Below, piece after piece: positions 43,707-52,086 of a stretch of DNA of 64,000 bases. Every line of letters begins with the position of its first letter. The stretch's first letter is position 1. Under the pieces are notes generated by a model. The model searched no databases and had not been told where the DNA came from. It worked only from the letters and a program-made list of their open reading frames with translations. The position numbers and the translations under genes were made by a program. Source of the stretch: CAZVEE01 sp964625525 (GTDB lineage: Bacteria; Pseudomonadota; Alphaproteobacteria; JAJFIK01); contig CAZVEE010000001.1 of NCBI GenBank assembly GCA_964625525.1, positions 1-64,000 of the forward strand, read 5' to 3'.

Positions 43707-44501
43707 ATGCAGCACTATCACGATCTGATGCAGCGCATTTTGGACGAGGGCCTGGAGAAGCCTGACCGCACAGGCACAGGCATCCTAAGCGTGTTCGGCC
43801 ATCAGATGCGCTTTGACCTGCGTGATGGGTTTCCGCTGCTGACCACCAAGAAGATGTTCCTGCGCGGTATTATTCATGAACTGCTGTGGTTCCTGCGCGG
43901 GGAAACCAATGTGCGTCCGCTGCAGGCCGAAGGGGTGCATATCTGGGACGAGTGGGCCGATGAGGCCGGCGAGCTTGGCCCGGTCTATGGGCGCCAGTGG
44001 CGGTCCTGGCCGGCGCCGGATGGGCAAAGCATCGATCAAATCGCCTGGTTGCTGAACGAAATCCGCACCAATCCGAACTCGCGCCGGCTGGTGGTGAGCG
44101 CCTGGAATCCGGCGGATTTGGAGGCCATGGCGCTGCCGCCCTGCCACTGCCTGTTCCAGTTCTATGTGGCTGACGGCAGGCTGTCCTGTCAGCTTTATCA
44201 GCGCAGTGCGGACGTGTTTTTGGGAGTCCCGTTCAACATCGCGTCTTATGCGCTTTTGACCATGATGATCGCCCAGGTCACCGATCTGAAGCCCGGTACA
44301 TTCGTGCACACACTGGGTGACGCGCATCTGTACACGAACCACCTGGAGCAGGCGCGACTGCAATTGACCCGTGTGCCGCGAGCGCAACCGACCATGCGCC
44401 TCAATCCGGCAGTGCAGGATCTGTTCGCCTTCCGCTACGAGGATTTCACCCTCGAAGGCTATGATCCGCATCCGGCCATTCAAGCGCCGATCGCCGCCTG
44501 A
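43707..44501 (+). CDS. thyA: Thymidylate synthase ThyA
   Basis: 264 residues, the same length as E. coli ThyA. Makes dTMP from dUMP with methylene-tetrahydrofolate. Motifs: KPDRTGTGILSVFGHQMRFD, LLWFLRGETNV, catalytic Cys in LPPCHCLFQFYV, YQRSADVFLGVPFNIASYA and LGDAHLYTNH. It overlaps folA by one base (TGATG), pairing the enzyme that consumes folate with the one that regenerates it. Confidence 0.98.
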   Translation: MQHYHDLMQRILDEGLEKPDRTGTGILSVFGHQMRFDLRDGFPLLTTKKMFLRGIIHELLWFLRGETNVRPLQAEGVHIWDEWADEAGELGPVYGRQWRSWPAPDGQSIDQIAWLLNEIRTNPNSRRLVVSAWNPADLEAMALPPCHCLFQFYVADGRLSCQLYQRSADVFLGVPFNIASYALLTMMIAQVTDLKPGTFVHTLGDAHLYTNHLEQARLQLTRVPRAQPTMRLNPAVQDLFAFRYEDFTLEGYDPHPAIQAPIAA

Positions 44502-45025
44502 TGGCTTGGGATGGGATCACCGTCTGGGCTGTGGTGGCCATGGCGCAAAACCGCGTCATTGGCCGGGAAGGCACGATGCCCTGGCGGGTCCCGGCGGATT
44601 TGCGCTTTTTCAAATCTGTGACCATGGGCAAGCCTATCATTGCCGGGCGCAAGACATTTGAGAGTTTTCCCGCTGCTCTGCCCGGGCGCACGAATATCGT
44701 CATCACCCGGAACGCCGCTTGGTCCGCGCCTCATGCGCGAACGGCCGATAGTCTGGACGCGGCCATGGCGCTGGGGGCTGAGGCCGCCCGAGCGGACGGT
44801 GCGCAGGAGATCGTGATTGTCGGCGGCGCGGAAATCTATGCGGCGGCGCTCGGCTTCGTGGACCGGCTCTACCTCACCGAGATCGTCGGGGCGCCGGATG
44901 GCGACACCCTGTTCCCCGCGTTGGACCCCGCCGTTTGGCGCGAAGTTCGGCGCGAGGCGTTTCCCGACGACCCTAAAGCCAGCCATAGCGCCATCCTGAC
45001 TGTGTTGGAGCGGATTGCGGGGTAA
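44501..45025 (+). CDS. folA: Dihydrofolate reductase
   Basis: 174 residues. Reduces the dihydrofolate produced by ThyA. Seen: AVVAMAQNRVIGREGTMPWRVPADLRFFK (N-terminal, in the stretch 9-37) with the conserved Met20-loop and active-site Asp (ADLRFFK), GKPIIAGRKTFESF, and IVGGAEIYAAAL. Start overlaps the thyA stop. The Trp in the Met20 region and Asp after PA fit family norms. Confidence 0.96.
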   Translation: MAWDGITVWAVVAMAQNRVIGREGTMPWRVPADLRFFKSVTMGKPIIAGRKTFESFPAALPGRTNIVITRNAAWSAPHARTADSLDAAMALGAEAARADGAQEIVIVGGAEIYAAALGFVDRLYLTEIVGAPDGDTLFPALDPAVWREVRREAFPDDPKASHSAILTVLERIAG

Positions 45026-45091
45026 GCTTTCGGACTGGCGGGCTTTGGCATATGCTGATGCATAAAAGCACGCCATAAGGGAGACGCCCCC

Positions 45092-46018
45092 ATGCCGGAT
45101 CTGACCCTACGCACCATCACCGATGACTTGGCCTTTCCCGAAGGTCCTATCGCGCTGCCTGATGGGGCCGTTGTGTTGGTGGAAATCGCGCGCGGGACGT
45201 TGACCCTGGTCACGCCCCAGGGCGCGCGCCACACCATCGCTGATCTCGGCGGCGGGCCCAACGGAGCCGCCCTCGGTCCGGATGGCGCCTATTATGTCTG
45301 TAACAATGGTGGGTTTGAGTGGAGCCGGCGCAATGGCTTGTTGCTGCCCCGTGAGCGGGCCAGCGATTACGAGACCGGCCGCATCGAACGGGTGGATCCG
45401 GCCACCGGCGCCGTGGAGCGCCTCTATGATCACTGGCAGGGCGTGCGTCTGAACGGTCCCAATGACATCGTCTTCGACCGCGCGGGTGGGTTCTATTTCA
45501 CCGATTTCGGCAAGACCTATGACGGGGTGCGAGATCTGGGCGCGATTTATTATGCGCATGCGGACGGCACGCATATCGAGCGGCTACTGTTCCCGCTCGA
45601 CCAGCCCAACGGTATCGGTCTGTCACCGGATGAAACTGTGTTATATGTGGCCGACTCCATCACCCGCACGCTCTGGGCCTATGACATCGCCGCGCCGGGT
45701 CAACTTAAGGCGCAAGAGGGGAAACCGCCGCGCGGGCGGGCGCTGGCCTCGCCGGGGGATTTGCAGTTTTTCGATTCTCTCGCCGTTGAGGCGGGCGGGG
45801 CGGTTTGTGTCGCCACCATCCGCAATGCCGGGATCACGCGGGTGGGGCCCGACGGGGCCTGGTTCGAACATTACGCCACCGATGATCCCATGACGACCAA
45901 TCTGGCCTTTGGCGGCGCAGATCTCGCGACAGCCTATATCACGTTGTCCGGGACCGGACGGTTGGTGGCGGCACCTTGGCCCGCACCGGGATTGCCGCTG
46001 AATTTTCTCAATGTCTGA
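45092..46018 (+). CDS. SMP-30/gluconolactonase family protein
   Basis: 308 residues, six-bladed beta-propeller lactonase type. Blade motifs such as FPEGPIALPDGAVVLVEI, LNGPNDIVFDRAGGFYFTDF and LDQPNGIGLSPDETVLYVAD carry the metal-binding Glu, Asn and Asp. Likely hydrolyses a sugar lactone or related ester in the cytoplasm (no signal peptide); substrate unknown. It breaks the usual folA-hflK adjacency together with the genes up to mrp. Confidence 0.88.
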   Translation: MPDLTLRTITDDLAFPEGPIALPDGAVVLVEIARGTLTLVTPQGARHTIADLGGGPNGAALGPDGAYYVCNNGGFEWSRRNGLLLPRERASDYETGRIERVDPATGAVERLYDHWQGVRLNGPNDIVFDRAGGFYFTDFGKTYDGVRDLGAIYYAHADGTHIERLLFPLDQPNGIGLSPDETVLYVADSITRTLWAYDIAAPGQLKAQEGKPPRGRALASPGDLQFFDSLAVEAGGAVCVATIRNAGITRVGPDGAWFEHYATDDPMTTNLAFGGADLATAYITLSGTGRLVAAPWPAPGLPLNFLNV

Positions 46019-46042
46019 GCACTATAGAAGGAGAGCTGTGAG

Positions 46043-46393
46043 ATGACTTATGTGGATGGGTTCGTGTTGGCCGTGCCGGCAGATAAGCGGGAAGCCTACC
46101 GCGAGAGCGCCCAGAACATGGTACCGGTGTTCAAGGACCAGGGCGCCTTGCACGTGGTTGAGTGTTGGGGCGACGACGTGCCCGAAGGCGAGGTCACGTC
46201 CTTTCCCCTGGCGGTCAAGTGCCAGCCTGGTGAAGTGGTTGTCTTTTCCTGGGTCGTCTGGCCGTCAAAGACGGTACGGGACGAGGCGATGCCCAAGGCT
46301 ATGCAGGACCCCCGCCTGCCGCCCATGAGCGAGTTGCCCTGGGACGGCAAGCGGGTGATCTTTGGTGGCTTTGAAATGATCGTGGACGGTTAA
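46043..46393 (+). CDS. DUF1428 family protein
   Basis: 116 residues. TYVDGFVLAVPADKREAYRE at the start and WPSKTVRDEAMPKAM with FGGFEMIVDG at the end are DUF1428 hallmarks; the family has a ferredoxin-like dimeric alpha/beta barrel fold, often small-molecule binding. Function unknown. It follows the SMP-30 gene by 24 bases with a purine-rich AGGAGAG, so they are likely co-transcribed. Confidence 0.88.
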   Translation: MTYVDGFVLAVPADKREAYRESAQNMVPVFKDQGALHVVECWGDDVPEGEVTSFPLAVKCQPGEVVVFSWVVWPSKTVRDEAMPKAMQDPRLPPMSELPWDGKRVIFGGFEMIVDG

Positions 46394-46404
46394 GGCGGGC
46401 GCCC

Positions 46405-47367
46405 TTAGCGCACCCGTTCGCCGACCATCCGTTCAGAGAGGAACCAGAGGCGGTCCGCCGCATCGGCACTCGCACCATGCTCGGCAAGGCCTGAGTACCG
46501 CGAGCCTCGGCCTTCGCTCAGGACCGCCACATTGCAGTCCTCGCAATAGACGCCGCCATGGGCCTCAAGCGGGCCCCAAGTGGCGGCCCATACGCTCGTT
46601 GCGGCACCTTGTTCAATGGTCTTAAAGCCCGACCGCAGCGAGCCGTCTTCCAGGATCCAACCGAGTTGGCGCATTTCTTCCTGCTGAAGGTCCCGTTGCA
46701 AGTCGGTCATGATGCCGCCCGGATGCACTGAATAGGCATGGATGCCTTGGGGGCCGAAGCGTCGGTCGAACCCCAGCGCGAAAAGGGCGTTGGCGCATTT
46801 GGCCTGCCCATACGCCAGCCACTTATCGTAAGGCCGCTGGCGGAAGTGGATATCATCGAAAACCACGGGGCTGAGCTTGTGACCGGTGGAGCTGAGCGCC
46901 ACCACCCGCGCGCCCGGCGCCTTGCGCAGCGCTGGCAGCAGCAGGCCTGTCAGGAGGAAATGACCCAGATGGTTGGTGGCAAATTGCAACTCATATCCGT
47001 CCGGCGTGCGTTGCTCCGGCGTCGCCATAATGCCTGCATTGTTGATGAGCCGGTCGAGCGGACGCCCGCTCGCTACAAAGGCACTGGCAAAGCGGCGCAC
47101 GCTGTCGAAACTGCCGAGATCGAGATCGGCTAACGTCACCGCTTTGGGAAAGTCCGCCACGGCCGCCCGCGCCTTGTCCGGCGAGCGCACCGGCAGCACC
47201 ACATCCGCCCCAGCGGCGGCAAAGGCGCGCGCAGTCTCAACGCCAAGTCCGGCAGAGCCACCGGTGATCATCACGGTGCGCCCGGACCAATCCTGATTGC
47301 CAATGACCTCCATGGCCGTTGATTGGGCCGTAAACGGACTGTCAATGGGATGTTGCACGAAGGGCAT
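46405..47367 (-). CDS. Short-chain dehydrogenase/reductase, retinol-dehydrogenase-like
   Basis: 320 residues. Rossmann fold with TGGSAGLGVETARAFA (TGxxxGxG), the NNAGIM motif, Ser in VALSSTGHKLSP and the catalytic YGQAK (YxxxK). The NADP-linked oxidoreductase resembles the WW-domain oxidoreductase/retinol dehydrogenase branch of SDRs; substrate unknown. The C-terminal 40 residues include ATWGPLEAHGGVYCEDC, common in this branch. It converges with the DUF1428 gene. Confidence 0.88.
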   Translation of the reverse strand: MPFVQHPIDSPFTAQSTAMEVIGNQDWSGRTVMITGGSAGLGVETARAFAAAGADVVLPVRSPDKARAAVADFPKAVTLADLDLGSFDSVRRFASAFVASGRPLDRLINNAGIMATPEQRTPDGYELQFATNHLGHFLLTGLLLPALRKAPGARVVALSSTGHKLSPVVFDDIHFRQRPYDKWLAYGQAKCANALFALGFDRRFGPQGIHAYSVHPGGIMTDLQRDLQQEEMRQLGWILEDGSLRSGFKTIEQGAATSVWAATWGPLEAHGGVYCEDCNVAVLSEGRGSRYSGLAEHGASADAADRLWFLSERMVGERVR

Positions 47368-47406
47368 GGCTGTTCCTCCAAGGCTGTCTTGTGTGCTTTT
47401 TTCTGA

Positions 47407-48300
47407 TTATGGGGTGACAGGTAGGGCCGGCAGCCGGTCCGGATTGTGCCGGTCGAGCCAGCGATTGGCCATAGGCACCGCCCAGGCGCGTAAGCGCTCA
47501 AACACCGCTAGGGCCATGTCTGGCGCGCGCTCGGGCTGACGCCAGAGGCGGTAACAATCGGTCACGTCCGCCCGGTGTTCGGGATGGCGCAGCAGAAACA
47601 GATCTGCACACAGATCCGGATCGTCCGTATAGGCCTCTTCTTCCAAAAGAACCAGCGCCCCACACGCCCGCAGCGCATCGCCTGCGGTGCGCACCGCGCT
47701 CTCGCGCACTGCCGCTGGGCCGCTGGCGGTGGTCACTGTCTTCATGCCCATGCTTAACAGCGCTTCAAAGCCCAGGATCGGGCCGTTGGCGATGGCGGCG
47801 CCCAGGCGCGGGCGGGGCAAGCGTCCGGTGATGTCTTCACCGGCGACGCAGACGCCGGTTGTCGCCAGCAGAAAGGCCGGCGCACAGAAGCGGTCTGTCC
47901 CCGGAAAAACCGCGCTCCAACCATGAGCGTGAAGGCGCACGGTACGCGCCGCCATCTGCCCGGTAGAGGCGACGCCCGACGCCATGGCCAGCCACCCCGC
48001 CGACGGCCCGCCCAGTGTGCGCCCAGGCCGCAGCACCGCATGCAGATGCACGTCGCTCGCGCATGGCACGGCAAGCCCGCGCGCCACACTGCCGGTGACA
48101 TAACAGGAGTGCATGCGATCTTTCAGGTTCCGCTGAAAGGCGCTCACGCCTTGGCGGATGGCAATGGAAAAGATCGGGTCCACCCGCTCCGGGTCACCGT
48201 CATTGGCAAGCAGGCCTTGCGCATCCATAGGCCACAAACGTCCACGCGGACCGAACAGCGGCTGTCGGCGCAGGGGGCGGATGGGATCGGCCTTGGGCAT
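47407..48300 (-). CDS. Nucleotidyltransferase-fold protein with altered metal site
   Basis: 297 residues. SCYVTGSVARGLAVPCASDV matches the polymerase-beta-type nucleotidyltransferase core (GSxARG...SD). The second metal-binding Asp of the usual SDxD is His (SDVHLHAVL), so catalysis may be lost or changed. The rest has short helical segments, a cysteine-containing LLATTGVCVAGEDI, and a C-terminal helical bundle (AVRTAGDALRACGALVLLEE) like predicted antibiotic-modifying or regulatory transferases. ATG 48300 has GAGGAG eight bases upstream; a longer in-frame extension to 48483 looks non-coding. Function unknown. Confidence 0.65.
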   Translation of the reverse strand: MPKADPIRPLRRQPLFGPRGRLWPMDAQGLLANDGDPERVDPIFSIAIRQGVSAFQRNLKDRMHSCYVTGSVARGLAVPCASDVHLHAVLRPGRTLGGPSAGWLAMASGVASTGQMAARTVRLHAHGWSAVFPGTDRFCAPAFLLATTGVCVAGEDITGRLPRPRLGAAIANGPILGFEALLSMGMKTVTTASGPAAVRESAVRTAGDALRACGALVLLEEEAYTDDPDLCADLFLLRHPEHRADVTDCYRLWRQPERAPDMALAVFERLRAWAVPMANRWLDRHNPDRLPALPVTP

Positions 48301-48487
48301 GGCGAAACTCCTCTTCGCCGCCAGCCTAGCACCATGCGGCGCGCGCGTGCACCCATGCGTAGGCCGCGGGGCGTGCCAAAGACAATCGCGTGTGGGGGGC
48401 CGCCGGGTGCCAAGGGTGCGCTGGCGAGCAGAAACTGTGGATGCGCCAAGCGCCCCGCTCCGCATGCGGCATAATGGGGTCAACCGG

Positions 48488-49567
48488 TTACAGCATCACA
48501 ATGCGGGGCGGCGTGCGCTTCAGCGTGCCCAGCCGTTCGGCGACGGCCTCGGCCAGTGTCAGGAAGGGGCGGGTGGCGGCTGCGTCCGGCTGGGCGGCGA
48601 CAATGGGCGCGCCCGCGTCCGAGCCTGCGCCGATTTCCGGATAGATGGGGATCTCGCCCAGGAAAGGCGCGCCCAGCATCTCCGCGGTGCGCCGGGCGCC
48701 GCCCTCGCCGAAGATATAGCTGCGATTGCCGTCGGGCAGGCCAAACCACGCCATGTTCTCCACGATCCCGAGGACCGGCACATGCGTGCGCTCGAACATG
48801 GCCAGGCCCTTGCGCGCATCGATGAGCGCGATCTCCTGCGGTGTTGAGACGATCACAGCCCCCGACAGCGCCACCCGCTGCGCCATGGTCAGTTGCGCGT
48901 CCCCGGTGCCCGGCGGCATGTCCACCACCAGCACATCAAGCTCCCCCCAATCCACATCCCCCAGCAACTGGCCAATGGCGCTCGACACCATGGGGCCGCG
49001 CCAGATCATGGGCTTTTCGGTATCGACCAGAAGGCCGATGGACATGACTTTGAGGCCGTAAGCATCCGCCGGGTTGAGTTTCTTCACACCATCGCCATCG
49101 GGGGCGTCGGTAAGGTTCAGCATGCGCGGGATGGAGGGCCCATAAATGTCGGCGTCGAGCAGGCCCACCCGTTTGCCGAGCCGCGCCAGGCCGAGCGCCA
49201 AATTGACCGCCACTGTGGATTTCCCCACGCCGCCCTTGCCGCTCGCCACGGCAATGATGTCCGTGACACCGGGCAGCCGGATTGGGCCCCCGCGCTGGGG
49301 CGGGGGTTTGGGGCCCGGATTCGGGGCCGGTGCGGCTTCTGCCGTCACGATGGCCTCGACGTCTTCAATGCCATCAACGCTCTGCGCGCAGGCCACAACT
49401 GCCGCCCGCACCGCTTCAGCCGCCGCCGCGTTACTCCCCTTGGGCAGCTCGATCACGATCCGTGCCGCGCTATGCTCCACGGTGATGGAGCGCACGGCAG
49501 CGCCCGCCGGTCGCGTGAGGGGGACAAGAGCGGCCCGCAGGGCCTCGTCGGGGGCAGGCTGAGCCAT
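48488..49567 (-). CDS. mrp: Iron-sulfur cluster carrier ATPase Mrp/ApbC
   Basis: 359 residues. A DUF59-like N-terminal part (about 1-90) precedes a MinD-type ATPase with deviant Walker A VASGKGGVGKSTVAVNLALG, LLDADIYGPSIPRML, DMPPGTGDAQLT and IVENMAWF. It is thought to hold and pass on Fe-S clusters in the cytoplasm. The CxxC that binds the cluster in E. coli ApbC is absent: ENMAWFGLPDGNRSYIFG has no Cys. ATG 49567 is chosen; in-frame upstream ATGs add 25 residues without family similarity. Confidence 0.93.
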   Translation of the reverse strand: MAQPAPDEALRAALVPLTRPAGAAVRSITVEHSAARIVIELPKGSNAAAAEAVRAAVVACAQSVDGIEDVEAIVTAEAAPAPNPGPKPPPQRGGPIRLPGVTDIIAVASGKGGVGKSTVAVNLALGLARLGKRVGLLDADIYGPSIPRMLNLTDAPDGDGVKKLNPADAYGLKVMSIGLLVDTEKPMIWRGPMVSSAIGQLLGDVDWGELDVLVVDMPPGTGDAQLTMAQRVALSGAVIVSTPQEIALIDARKGLAMFERTHVPVLGIVENMAWFGLPDGNRSYIFGEGGARRTAEMLGAPFLGEIPIYPEIGAGSDAGAPIVAAQPDAAATRPFLTLAEAVAERLGTLKRTPPRIVML

Positions 49568-49868
49568 GGTCAAGCGGTCCGTTTGAAAGGGCGCGGCGCG
49601 TGGGTCGCGTTGCGACTCTGTTGGCCCTGTCATATAACGCAAGAGGGCTGGGTTTCACCGTCGGCCAAGGCGAGAGGCGGTGACCAGGGTGATGCGGAGT
49701 GATGACGCGCGGCGGAAATTGGCCGATTGCGCGGGATGCGGGAGCCGCGGCCCTTGATGCGGGCGGAAAAAAGGCCATTTCCAGCCGAGATTTATGCGAA
49801 GAATTCCTGTCCGTGCGCCCGGGTTTGGCGCCAGCGCAGGCACGCAGGTGAGTGAGGGACCCCAAGGA
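49568..49868. other. 301-bp divergent spacer between mrp and hflK
   Basis: The region contains an imperfect long-range inverted repeat (GGAAATTGGCC at 49714-49724; GGCCATTTCC at 49773-49782) of unknown role. No strong sigma-70 pair is evident by eye, though promoters for both genes must lie here. Confidence 0.4.
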
Positions 49869-51005
49869 ATGCCCTGGAAGAATCAAGGCGGCGGCAACTG
49901 GCAAAACGGCAACGGACGCGGTCCGTGGGGGCAGGGCCCCGGCGGCGGTGGCGCCGGCGGCGGCGATCAGACGCCGGACCTGGAAGATCTCATTCGCCGC
50001 GGGCAGGAGCGGTTCCGCTCCGTGACCGGTGGCGGTGGCGGCCTCAGCGGTGGCTTCATCTTCCTGATTTTCATCGCCCTGGTGCTCGTGTGGCTCGCGA
50101 GCGGCATTTACCGCGTCGGTGTCGATGAGCAGGGCGTGGTCACGCGCTTTGGCGAGCGCAGCCGTCTGACCGAGCCGGGCATCAACTATCACTTGCCCTG
50201 GCCCATTGAGGCGGTGCAGACGCCGAAAGTCACACAGCAGCGCAGCATCGATATCGGCTTTGTGGAGCGGCCCGGCGGCCAGCGCCAGGACCGGCGCGAG
50301 GAAAGCTTGATGCTGACCGGTGATGAGAACATTGTGGATGTGGATTTCACCGTTCTGTGGGTGATTTCCAACGCCGCTGACTACCTCTTCAACATTCAGA
50401 ACCCGGAAACGACCGTGCGCGACGTGGGCGAAAGCGCCATGCGCGAAGTGGTGGGCCGCACACAGCTGCAAAGCGCCCTGACCGAATCGCGCGGCCAGAT
50501 CGAGGCGGAAGTGAAGGACCTGATCCAGGCGACGCTGGATGACTATGTGGCCGGTATCCGCATCACCGAAGTGCAGCTTCAGCAAGTGGATCCGCCCGGC
50601 GCCGTGATCGAAGCGTTCCGCGACGTGCAAGCCGCCCGTCAGGACCAGGAACGTCTGCGGAACCAGGCCGAGGCTTATGCCAACCGGATCATCCCGGAGG
50701 CGCGTGGTGAGGCCGAGCAGATCCTGCAGCAGGCCGAAGGCTACAAGCAGACCATCGTGGCCGATGCGCAGGGTGCCGCCCAACGCTTTGTGTCGATTTA
50801 CGAAGAATACCGCCAGGCGCCGGACGTGACCCGCCGCCGCCTGTTCCTGGAGACCATGGAGCGGGTGTTCCAGGACATGAACAAAGTGGTGATTGACGAC
50901 GAAGCGTCGGGATCGGGCGTCGTGCCGTATCTGCCGCTGCCGGAAGTGCAGCGCCGTTCACAGTCTGGCTCCGCCACGCAGTCCGGTCAGGGAGGCACGC
51001 AGTAA
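49869..51005 (+). CDS. hflK: FtsH modulator HflK
   Basis: 378 residues. A Gly-rich, Asn/Gln-rich cytoplasmic N-terminus precedes one transmembrane helix (about 60-80, FIFLIFIALVLVWLASGIY). A periplasmic SPFH/band-7 domain follows (VGVDEQGVVTRFGERSRLTE, LPWPIEAVQTP, ENIVDVDFTVLW), with a coiled coil (AARQDQERLRNQAEAYA). With HflC it caps FtsH and tunes its proteolysis. ATG 49869 follows GAGGGACCCCAAGGA. The gene is two bases from hflC. Confidence 0.95.
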   Translation: MPWKNQGGGNWQNGNGRGPWGQGPGGGGAGGGDQTPDLEDLIRRGQERFRSVTGGGGGLSGGFIFLIFIALVLVWLASGIYRVGVDEQGVVTRFGERSRLTEPGINYHLPWPIEAVQTPKVTQQRSIDIGFVERPGGQRQDRREESLMLTGDENIVDVDFTVLWVISNAADYLFNIQNPETTVRDVGESAMREVVGRTQLQSALTESRGQIEAEVKDLIQATLDDYVAGIRITEVQLQQVDPPGAVIEAFRDVQAARQDQERLRNQAEAYANRIIPEARGEAEQILQQAEGYKQTIVADAQGAAQRFVSIYEEYRQAPDVTRRRLFLETMERVFQDMNKVVIDDEASGSGVVPYLPLPEVQRRSQSGSATQSGQGGTQ

Positions 51006-51006
51006 C

Positions 51007-51882
51007 ATGGCCCGTTGGTTTACCATTACGCTTTTCATTATTGTCGGTTTGGGTCTGCTGCTGGTCTCCGGCACGGTGTTCACCGTTCACGAGACGCGTC
51101 AGGCGCTGGTGCTCCAGTTCGGGCAGATCGTGCGCGTGGTCCAGGACCCAGGCCTGAACTTCAAAGTGCCGTTCATCCAGAATGCGGTTTACCTCGACAG
51201 CCGGATTCTGGATTTGAACACGCCGCCTGAAGAAGTGCTGGCGTCGGACCAGAAGCGTCTGATCGTGGATGCCTTCGCCCGCTGGCGCATCACTGATCCG
51301 CTGCGCTTCTATCAGACCGTGAACAATGAGCGCGCGGCGCGGGGGCGACTGTCGACCTTCCTCAACACCAGTGTGCGCACCGAGTTGGCCGAGCAGGAAT
51401 TCGCCACATTGCTGTCGGGTGAGCGCGCCGCGTTAATGGTCACGATCCGCGATGACGTGAACGCCAAGGCGGCGGAAATCGGCGTGGAAATCGTGGATGT
51501 GCGGATCCGCCGGGCAGACCTGCCGGAAGCCAACTCGCAAGCCGTGTTCAGCCGCATGCAGACCGAGCGCGAACGCGAAGCGGCGGAAGCCCGCGCGCAA
51601 GGCCGCGAGATTGCGCAGCGCATTCGCTCTCGTGCGGACCGGGAAGTGGCGGTGCTGCTCGCCGATTCGCGCCGCGACTCTGAAATCATCCGCGGTGAGG
51701 GTGATGCAGAGCGCAACAAGATCTTCGCCGATGCCTTTGGCCGTGATCCGGACTTCTTCGCCTTCTACCGGGCCATGCAAGCCTATGAGCGGGCGCTGCA
51801 ATCCGGCGACACCACCATGGTGCTCTCGCCCAACAGCGAATTCTTCCGCTTCTTCGGCGATATCGAAGGTCGCGGTCGCTAA
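51007..51882 (+). CDS. hflC: FtsH modulator HflC
   Basis: 291 residues. N-terminal transmembrane helix (about 5-22), then an SPFH domain (VHETRQALVLQFGQIVRVV, FKVPFIQNAVYLDSRILDL, KRLIVDAFARWRITDPLRFY) and coiled coil (EREREAAEARAQGREIAQ), ending with the family YERALQSGDTTMVLSPNSEFF region. Forms the HflKC cage with HflK. ATG is one base after the hflK stop. Usually DUF2065 and degP follow; here a long unknown gene intervenes. Confidence 0.95.
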   Translation: MARWFTITLFIIVGLGLLLVSGTVFTVHETRQALVLQFGQIVRVVQDPGLNFKVPFIQNAVYLDSRILDLNTPPEEVLASDQKRLIVDAFARWRITDPLRFYQTVNNERAARGRLSTFLNTSVRTELAEQEFATLLSGERAALMVTIRDDVNAKAAEIGVEIVDVRIRRADLPEANSQAVFSRMQTEREREAAEARAQGREIAQRIRSRADREVAVLLADSRRDSEIIRGEGDAERNKIFADAFGRDPDFFAFYRAMQAYERALQSGDTTMVLSPNSEFFRFFGDIEGRGR

Positions 51883-51912
51883 ACCAGGCGCTAAGACGAC
51901 GTCAGATCCCTC

Positions 51913-51944
51913 AAGGGCCGGTCCAATAGGACCGGCCCTTTTCG
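51913..51944 (+). terminator. Rho-independent terminator after hflC
   Basis: A perfect 12-bp stem (AAGGGCCGGTCC 51913-51924, GGACCGGCCCTT 51929-51940) with an AATA loop is followed by TTCGTGTTT. It closes the hflKC transcript 30 bases after the stop. Confidence 0.85.
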
Positions 51945-52086
51945 TGTTTGGGGTACCAGGCGTTGATTGACAATTCGGACAATGGGCTCATATCCTGCAA
52001 CCTAAGATGTAGGTAGGCGTCGGGAGTATGACTGTTACGGGTCTCAGAGAGTTTCAGGTCAAAGCCATGTGAGGGGGGATAACCAC

